A stretch of 64,000 nucleotides of DNA, taken from contig WHUX01000005.1 of the NCBI GenBank assembly GCA_015179025.1, forward strand, positions 372,001 through 436,000. The letters run 5' to 3'. The notes under the pieces are model-generated. The model saw nothing but the letters and a program-made list of their open reading frames with translations. It was not told where the DNA came from and did not search any database. The stretch is from Terfezia claveryi (lineage: Eukaryota; Ascomycota; Pezizomycetes; Pezizales; Pezizaceae). A program made the position numbers and the translations under genes. Positions 57,951 through 64,000 of the stretch are shown piece after piece (position 1 is the first letter of the stretch; each line of letters begins with the position of its first letter).

Positions 57951-59886
57951 ATGGGAAAAGACTACCGCTTGAAGTCTTTGAGGATCAAAGCTCATCCCAC
58001 GTTTTGCGAGAGTGGTAAGCTTATAATATCAACTTTAATATTTTCCCTCTTGAGCTTTTCTTAATCTCCACTCAGGTTTCTAGGCGAGGTCACCAACGAA
58101 TGACACGCAGCTACGACTGCAATAGCTTCTGTGTCACAGGTAACAACTCCACCAACAGCTAAGACTCCACAACCCGTTACCACAGAGGAGATGTCTCAGC
58201 ACGCGATACCATTATCTGGACAGTTCACGTTGGTTGTGGCAGACCTTATGGCGGGTACCGGCACGGTTGAGGCGTTTATGAATTTAGCGGACAGTATAGG
58301 CATAGGGAAGGGTGTCCAGCAAACAAATGATGTGAATGACTGTACAGAAGACCTTTTGACCGCTCTGGGCTGGGGAATACGTCAGTACGGGCTCGATATT
58401 ATGCGAGGATATGCCTTTTTTAGAGGACTTGCTCGTCTCAATAATGCACTGTGTAGCAGGTGAGCTTCAAACGACTATTCTATAAGAAACATGCTGAATA
58501 CTAGTTTTGAAGATTTCCACCGGTGAAGCACCTTGAGAGAATGTGCTGAGGGGCTGATGGCAAACTCTATGACGAAAATAACATCCCGCGGTCATTCAGT
58601 CTTACCAATCCGATAGAAAGTGAGGAGAGTTCAATTCAGCAAATAGCAGATCAACTGCTCCTACAGCACGGGGAGGGACCTCTTGGACTCACCACCCTGA
58701 ATATCGGATTTTCCCAGAAATTCTCTACACCATGTATTGCCATCTTGAGTGAAGAAGAAATTCGGATTGACCCGCCAGTTTGCCTGCTACCCGTGGCAAT
58801 ACTGTATGGCAAATTTACAAGCTTATCTGGACATTCAAGTATTGTTCAGAAAGCCACCAGGCTCCTCGATGGTGATGCTGTTGGACTAGGCAGAAAGTTA
58901 CGCCACGATTACCTACAAGGGCTTGCTGAACCTCAGAGCGCGAATATTACTGGCCCTCCCATTCTGCCGGGTTCTTCGATTAGCGCGACGAAAAACGATG
59001 ATTCCACGGGTTCAGCGGGTTCAGCGGGAATCTTTATTCGGCCGAAGATATTTAACGAGACATATCCGCATGGCCAACCCTTTTTACTCACTGCCGCTCA
59101 TGTTGTAAAGCAACTCGATTCCACACCATATAAAAGCTACAATCAGCCGCTCTCAGCTTCCGTTGAGGATGTCACATTGGCCAAATTATCAGTCCTGGGA
59201 AGCTCCATATCTTGAAAAGGCTTAATCAGGTCCGAAATATGGGCCTTTTTGATGCTACTACTTTAGCCCCATGGGTTCTAGCTGCAGAGAAACCTTGTGG
59301 TCATGTTGTGGCAGGCAGGTTAGGAGTAGATAAGTCCTCCTGGAGGGAAGACATTGCACTGATACACGTTGATTCTGGATACTATGGCAAAAATGGTGAT
59401 TGGCACGATCTACCAGAGTTTCTACAATTGCTCGGTGAAATGGGAGGTAACGCTGCTACTTTTGTAGGTAAGATCATGGGAGTCATTGACGCTAAAAATT
59501 CGTGGAATAAGGTTTGTTACAAAAATGGATCAGCAAGTGGGTGGTCAGTAGGAAAATTCCACTCACAGAAAGTCGAGTTATTTCTGAAAGGCACTACATT
59601 TGCAGTTGAAGGACACGAAGAAGATATACACTCTGAGAATATTGTTCGTGCACAAGTGGAAATGGTGCAGGCGGCTGAGGATACTGGGGCATTTGCGATA
59701 GCCGGAGACAGTGGCTCTCCCATTCTGTTTCCGACGCTGGATGGAAGGAATTTCATGTTTTGTGGTATGGTCATTGGAGCATTTGACCCACGGGTGGGCG
59801 AGCGGGCTATTTTTGCTGTTCCGCAGTCCAGGATTTTTGATCAGATACATGCTCTAACTGGAGTGGAATGGGGACTGGATATTTGA
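57951..59886 (+). CDS. Intracellular trypsin-like serine protease with unknown N-terminal region; possible pseudogene
   Basis: Proposed exons are 57951-58014, 58111-58459 and 58600-59886. No signal peptide is seen (MGKDYRLKSLRIKAH), so the protein is probably intracellular. Residues up to about 150 form an unrecognised helical region (FTLVVADLMAGTGTVEAFM, LLTALGWGIRQYG). The C-terminal half is a chymotrypsin-fold protease with a complete apparent triad: His in FLLTAAHVV (59099), Asp in WREDIALIHVDSG (about 59349) and Ser in IAGDSGSPILF (59710). The frame shifts at about 59212, where one base appears missing; conserved protease sequence continues in the new frame to the stop. The 140-bp second intron is the weakest splice. 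A start at 58191 is an alternative. The gene sits among transposon relics. Confidence 0.65.
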
Positions 59887-61234
59887 TTGTTTCCTCTCTT
59901 CCCCCAAACTGAAGGATTTATAGAATCTAATTGACAAACTTGTTTCCTTTTTTGAGTATTAAAAAAAATTGTTTCCCGTTTTGCTTTTCTCTGATAATAA
60001 AAGATGAAATAATTCCAAGGCCAGGTGTCGCCATACAACCATGGTGGGTAGTCTGATTGGTTTATATGAGAGTGGTACTTTATACCACTTAAGAAACATA
60101 TAACGGTAGTCCAATCTGATGTTCTTCTAAAAATTGCAACATATTAATTACTGTTCTCAATATCTTAATGAAGTCTTTTAGCACTAAAATTTTCTAGACC
60201 TGGCGACCAATTCCTAGACACCGAGGAAGACGAAGCACTTGACGTGATAGGACGACACCTTCCTGCACATGGCTGCTATGATAACATGGCTGTCATGACG
60301 ATGGGACGGTGCCACAGACGTAAGTACAGCACATTACTGGTACCTACTGCATTATCCCTTTATGATAGAGAGTTGGCGACACCTCTTACACATTCTACAG
60401 GTATACAGCCAATAAATAAATATCAATGTTTGCTTTGGCTCGGCGTTCTAGACATTTTCTTCCCGTAGCTTGTACCCCACACGTTAGGACGAACGCCCTA
60501 CTGACAATGCCATTCGCTTGAGCCCCCCAACTAGACTACCCCAACTACTTCGTGCAAGTTATTTAATTTAATTGGGTAATACTTGTAATATTTATTTGAT
60601 ACTTACTTGCTCGGATACACAAGTGAATGAGTTTGGGATTCATGAATGGGTGCGACTTAGTTGTAGGTTAGGCACTCATGGTCGAGATTGCGCACACGTG
60701 ACATGAACACCAAAGCAAGCACGAAGGAGAACTGGTGACGCGATACAATACACCATGTCATACTTACCAGGGATAGTATCTGCTAGAGGCTGTCCTAGTG
60801 GTCAAGAGCCTGGCCCTTCTGGAGCAAAGCATTTCTTCGGTAGTCAAATATAACTTCCTGAACACGGATAAACTTGAAGCTGAGGGGGCAAGTCGGCACA
60901 TCGACAAAGCTCGGTTCAAAAAGCCACCGATCACACGTTCCTTGAAGTTGGAACGGGATGATCCAACGCTGGATGACCCAGTTGAAAAGAAGGGCAGAAT
61001 GGGACGGTTGACTTCGAATCTTTGCCCGAAATGGCAGTCGGCTGACTTGAGTTTAGTGTCAAGCGACCAGTTATTTAGTAACGTGCCATCCGAATATTTG
61101 TCATACAACTATGTGGCAAAAAAAACCATACGGCCTTATGCAAGCAGTATGCATGTCTTGTATTTAGCGCGCATACTCTAGGCTTAGCCGCGCACAGATA
61201 TGTATTGTACATAACATACATGAATTCTATGGAA
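59887..61234. other. Intergenic region
   Basis: No supported gene. ORFs at 60764-61181 on both strands lack recognisable features. Confidence 0.35.
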
Positions 61235-61395
61235 CTAGTACTTTGTATACCAACTCTCTGCCTTGATAACGGCCGCTACACAGCGAGGCATTGAGCTGTA
61301 GAGACTCTCTAATAGCGACTCTGCAATATCTTTCCAAATCTCTTGCAACGCATCTGCCAATGCTTCCTTTACTACCGCTGGCCCCTCAGGCATCA
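61235..61395 (-). pseudogene. Tc1/mariner transposase C-terminal fragment
   Basis: Read on the minus strand, an open stretch gives LADALQEIWKDIAESLLESL then SMPRCVAAVIKAESWYTKY and a stop at 61235. This is the typical Tc1/mariner C-terminus (W..I....L..SMPRR..AVI.A.G..TKY). The catalytic part is missing. The sequence is cut off upstream by a minisatellite. Confidence 0.7.
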
Positions 61396-61489
61396 TCAGC
61401 AACCAATATAGTTTGCCTTTCGTGCCTCAGGCGACACCGGCGGCCCAGAGGCAAACTGACAATCTGGTAAACCTCCCTCGTGATCTCCG

Positions 61490-61690
61490 GCGTCCTGACG
61501 CCTTCGCTGCCTCCAGACGCCAGTCGTCGACTTTCTCCACCTCCGGACGGCAAGTGTCCACCTTCTCTGCGTCAGGACACCTGGCATCAGCTTCTCTGCT
61601 TCCAGAGACCAGGCGTCTATCTTATCTGCTTCCGGGCGCCAGGCGTCCAACTGCACTGCCTCCGGGCGCCAGGCATAGTGTGCCCCACGG
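61490..61690. repeat. 30-bp minisatellite
   Basis: About six to seven diverged head-to-tail units of about 30 bp, each containing CTCCGGGCGCCAGGCGTCC or a variant. Most internal units are 30 bp, so both strands stay open and encode repeated AWRPEA-like peptides. The GC content is higher than that of the neighbouring DNA. Confidence 0.8.
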
Positions 61691-61699
61691 GCCCAACCC

Positions 61700-62508
61700 A
61701 ACAATACCCCTTGTGCTGTGCAAGTTCAGCCGGGTTGCCTGGATCTTAACCAGACTACCTGGATCTCTAACCATGCCTTAGTTTTTCAGTCCAGAAAGGA
61801 TGGGTCTTTAGCTTCCCTACAATAAAGGCCTGCCCTGTGCAATCGAGCGTAGGCATGGTTGAGAGCGCCCTGCAAACAAGCATAGTAAATATCTATAGCA
61901 GAAATGTTTGTGTTCATGAAAGCTTTAATATCGTAGAAAAACAAACCACGGTACTATCATAACCGAACCTGCGCCGCCTGCCTGCCGATAATGTAGACCT
62001 ACCAACGATGCTTCCAAATATACTACCTAGGCTAGCCTGGCCCCTGATAATTATGCGCCATCCCATGCATAGCAGTACGTCGGAGACATGGCAGTGGTGT
62101 TATAGTAGCCCCGATAAGAGATAGGTAGACAGGTAAATATGGTCCCGTGGCATCGGGTTTTTTTTGTTGGTTTTTAGTTAGCTTAGTTGCAGATCGCATA
62201 GATAGATAGCTGAGTCAGGCCTAGTGGCTATATAAACCCTTCACTGAGAAGGACATCATCATCGACATTGAGATCAAGAGAGACAGAGCATGAGTCAGGC
62301 CTATGAGAGGTGGCTATAAAAACCCTTCAGCGGTAGAGACATCATCATCGACATTGAGATCAAGAGAGACAGAGCAATAAGAGTCACACCGAGCACACAT
62401 ATACCGAGCACCGTGAACGCAGACTGACGCCGACAAGTACCGGTAACCAAAGGAGCACTCTCTCTCGTTTGCTGAACACCACGAAGTGCCGGACTTTTCT
62501 TTCCAACG
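61700..62508. other. Intergenic region with a duplicated TATA-bearing segment
   Basis: No gene is recognised. A tandem duplication at 62211-62376 is described separately. A T run lies at 62158-62167. Confidence 0.4.
62211..62376. repeat. Tandem duplication of about 80-86 bp with TATA-like motifs
   Basis: Copy one (about 62211-62290) and copy two (about 62291-62376) both begin TGAGTCAGGCCTA and end GAGATCAAGAGAGACAGAGC. Each contains CTATATAAACCC or CTATAAAAACCC, a good TATA-box shape, followed by CCTTCA and ACATCATCATCGACATTG. They differ by small indels. Confidence 0.85.
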
Positions 62509-62964
62509 GTGATTTTACTATACGGCGAACCAGAGACCACATTCCCAGCATACCTATGTGTTTTGGCCCCAGGTTGTCCTTCCTCGCCCAAAAGCAAAGC
62601 AATTGGCTCAGTAGGAGTTCCAGTGGCTTCCACGCATGTCTTCTGCAAAGTCCTGACGGCCTTCAATTCTTGTGAGACAGCATGCTATGACTTGCAGAGG
62701 CCTGCTCGGTTGAGTTACCCATCGATACAACGGACCTGTCGCGATATAGAAGATGAATATACCGGCCGGGTCGAAAGGGATTTATTGAAGAAGGCTTGCT
62801 CGGACATGCAGAGGCCTTCTGTATTGCCACCACTTGGCTTGCCGTATTGGGTACCGAAATTGGCGAAGCCAGTGAACAAACCATGGAGTCCGCAATCACC
62901 ATTACCCAAGGAGCTGGAAAGGTACCAGGCATGTCAGACGAAACAGAGGCCTTTCCCTGATTGA
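62509..62964 (+). CDS. Unrecognised ORF with internal repeats
   Basis: A frame of up to 151 codons. The stated start is not ATG (ATTTTACTAT context), so a true start or upstream exon is unknown. It lies about 130 bp downstream of the duplicated TATA segment. The protein has three repeats of an A-C-x3-Q-R-P pattern (CYDLQRPARL, CSDMQRPSVL, CQTKQRPFPD), spaced about 110-125 bp. No family is recognised; it may be a fragment of a larger gene or non-coding. Confidence 0.3.
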   Translation: MILLYGEPETTFPAYLCVLAPGCPSSPKSKAIGSVGVPVASTHVFCKVLTAFNSCETACYDLQRPARLSYPSIQRTCRDIEDEYTGRVERDLLKKACSDMQRPSVLPPLGLPYWVPKLAKPVNKPWSPQSPLPKELERYQACQTKQRPFPD

Positions 62965-63102
62965 CTTGTTCCAGACATCCAGAAAGCCAGGTCACAATGA
63001 AGCTCACATAACTCCAAGCAGACGCTCTTGGGTGACGAGCAATTATAGCAACGACCAGAAGCCAGCTGATGACACAGCTTACAGCTACTTCTTTCTTCTT
63101 CT

Positions 63103-63669
63103 GTGGGGGTTTTGAAACTTAACAGTGTCGACACATTGGTTCCTACAAGACTGGTCTGGGCACAACCTCAACCCGGGTATCCTACAGCTTATCAATGGCG
63201 TGATTTGAACAGAATGGATCTAGCACTATGTACCAAAGGTGAGGCAGCCTTACGGAGGACAATGCAGCTTCTAACTGAGAATGGGCAATCTTACGAGGAA
63301 TGGGAAGGCAAAACAGACCCCCAAGGTAAATATAAACTATATCATGAACGATATATTCACCGTGACCTCTATAAAGTGCAAAAGGCCTTAATAGGGAGGC
63401 ATGGCAGTGTCGACAATGGAGGTTTGGCAGTGCTCAAATCGGAGGCACGACAATGCTTCTGCCTGTTCAAACCGAACTTGCTGGATCGCCTGGATAATCC
63501 TGTGACAGAGGTCAGTTATGCGTGCTCAATTTGGGCCAGGGCAATTCTCTCACCTAAATCAACTGAACTTGCTCGGTCGCTTACCGAATGTTGTGAGATT
63601 GGTCTGCTATGCGTGCACTTATTGGAAGCCTCGTGGTTCATGGGTTTTCTTGACTTGTGTTTTGGATGA
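63103..63669 (+). CDS. Unrecognised ORF, possibly an exon of an accessory gene
   Basis: The frame is open for 188 codons. The first ATG inside is at 63214 (MDLALCTKG), and an acceptor-like AACAG precedes 63125, so this may be an internal exon. Its middle is charged and helical (ALRRTMQLLTENGQSYEEWE, KLYHERYIHRDLYKVQKAL). The end is Cys/Leu-rich. I know no family for it, and the neighbouring ORF at 62509-62964 could belong to the same gene. Confidence 0.35.
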   Translation: MGVLKLNSVDTLVPTRLVWAQPQPGYPTAYQWRDLNRMDLALCTKGEAALRRTMQLLTENGQSYEEWEGKTDPQGKYKLYHERYIHRDLYKVQKALIGRHGSVDNGGLAVLKSEARQCFCLFKPNLLDRLDNPVTEVSYACSIWARAILSPKSTELARSLTECCEIGLLCVHLLEASWFMGFLDLCFG

Positions 63670-64000
63670 AATTCCCAATGCCGTATGGATTGAGATGTGT
63701 GCCAGCGGAAGCTGCCTCATAGGCTATTGGTACCTCCCAATGCTACTCACATACCATACTAACTAACTAATACTTCTTGCCTCCATCGGACGACTCCTGA
63801 CATCCCACTACCTTCCATCTCTTACTCCTACAGCTAACCCTCTCAACATATCAAACTCTCCGCAAACTCAATAATCAAACCACAATAATTTACTAATCAT
63901 CCTCAACTTAACTCTCTATAAATAACCCTTAAAAATACGGAAATCCTTCTTCATCACATCTTCTGATAAAATCATCTCTACTCTCGACATCATCCTCATC
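63670..64000. other. Window end, AT-rich
   Basis: No coding sequence is recognised. A CT-rich stretch continues to the window end and may be a 5' UTR or promoter of a gene beyond it. Confidence 0.3.

Noticed and set aside
60764..61181. Overlapping ORFs on both strands (114 and 127 codons)
   Set aside because: Opposite-strand pairs without any motif; neither is favoured.
61396..61781. Repeat-encoded ORFs on both strands
   Set aside because: Explained by the 30-bp minisatellite, whose unit length keeps frames open.
62301..62666. 121-codon minus-strand ORF with a hydrophobic segment
   Set aside because: It runs antisense through the duplicated TATA segment and has no family similarity.

Overview
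The window is nuclear DNA of a filamentous ascomycete (Pezizomycotina). Most genes carry several short introns (about 45-200 bp) with GT..AG ends and CTAAC/GCTAAT-like branch sites. The gene set includes a white-collar-2 photoreceptor partner, Chk1, a fungal GPI-type GH16 enzyme, xylose reductase and a large-subunit catalase with a DJ-1/amidotransferase tail. Intergenic DNA is long, AT-rich and full of homopolymers and microsatellites. An early-diverging lineage such as Pezizomycetes is a guess, not something I can prove. Exon structures were worked out by hand from splice motifs, reading-frame closure and family conservation.

Layout. 1-22.5 kb is a core gene block: wc-2 (+), chk1 (-) divergent from the APC/C E2 gene ubc11 (+), the INO80 subunit gene IES4 (-), the GID ligase scaffold gene VID30 (+), V-ATPase subunit G VMA10 (+), a Pof3-like TPR/F-box/LRR gene (-), and a secreted GH16 gene (-). 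22.5-27.5 kb is gene-poor and holds a dead Tc1/mariner copy. 27.5-35.7 kb has PET117 (+), a 1,527-residue acidic protein with a coilin-like/DUF7357-type N-terminus (-), and xylose reductase (-).

35.7-44.5 kb is accessory. It contains a 1.54-kb foldback element with 568-bp inverted arms and 8-10-bp target duplication, then a 475-residue single-exon protein with a putative PD-(D/E)XK nuclease core, a small secreted protein with Kex2-like sites, and a truncated Harbinger-type transposase. 44.5-52.5 kb is core again: SBH1/Sec61-beta (-), RPL20 (-), PKR1 (-), catalase (+), and a 2-oxoglutarate dioxygenase (-). 52.5-64 kb is accessory: a Harbinger fragment, a decayed pogo/Tigger-type transposase, an intracellular trypsin-like protease gene with an unrecognised N-terminal region, a Tc1/mariner tail interrupted by a 30-bp minisatellite, a duplicated TATA-bearing segment, and unrecognised ORFs.

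Functional links are modest: light sensing (wc-2), cell cycle and checkpoint (chk1/ubc11 sharing a promoter, Pof3, INO80), ubiquitin ligases (VID30, Pof3), V-ATPase subunit plus assembly factor (VMA10, PKR1), and ER/translation (SBH1, RPL20). Three genes (Pof3-like, catalase, trypsin-like) each lack exactly one base relative to a continuous frame. In two of these the gap is at a G/C homopolymer, so base-calling error is a serious alternative to true mutation. I found no tRNA, rRNA, CRISPR array or secondary-metabolite cluster. The most unusual items are the foldback element next to the nuclease-like gene, the Kex2-type secreted peptide precursor and the trypsin-like gene; none of them amounts to a demonstrated new system.
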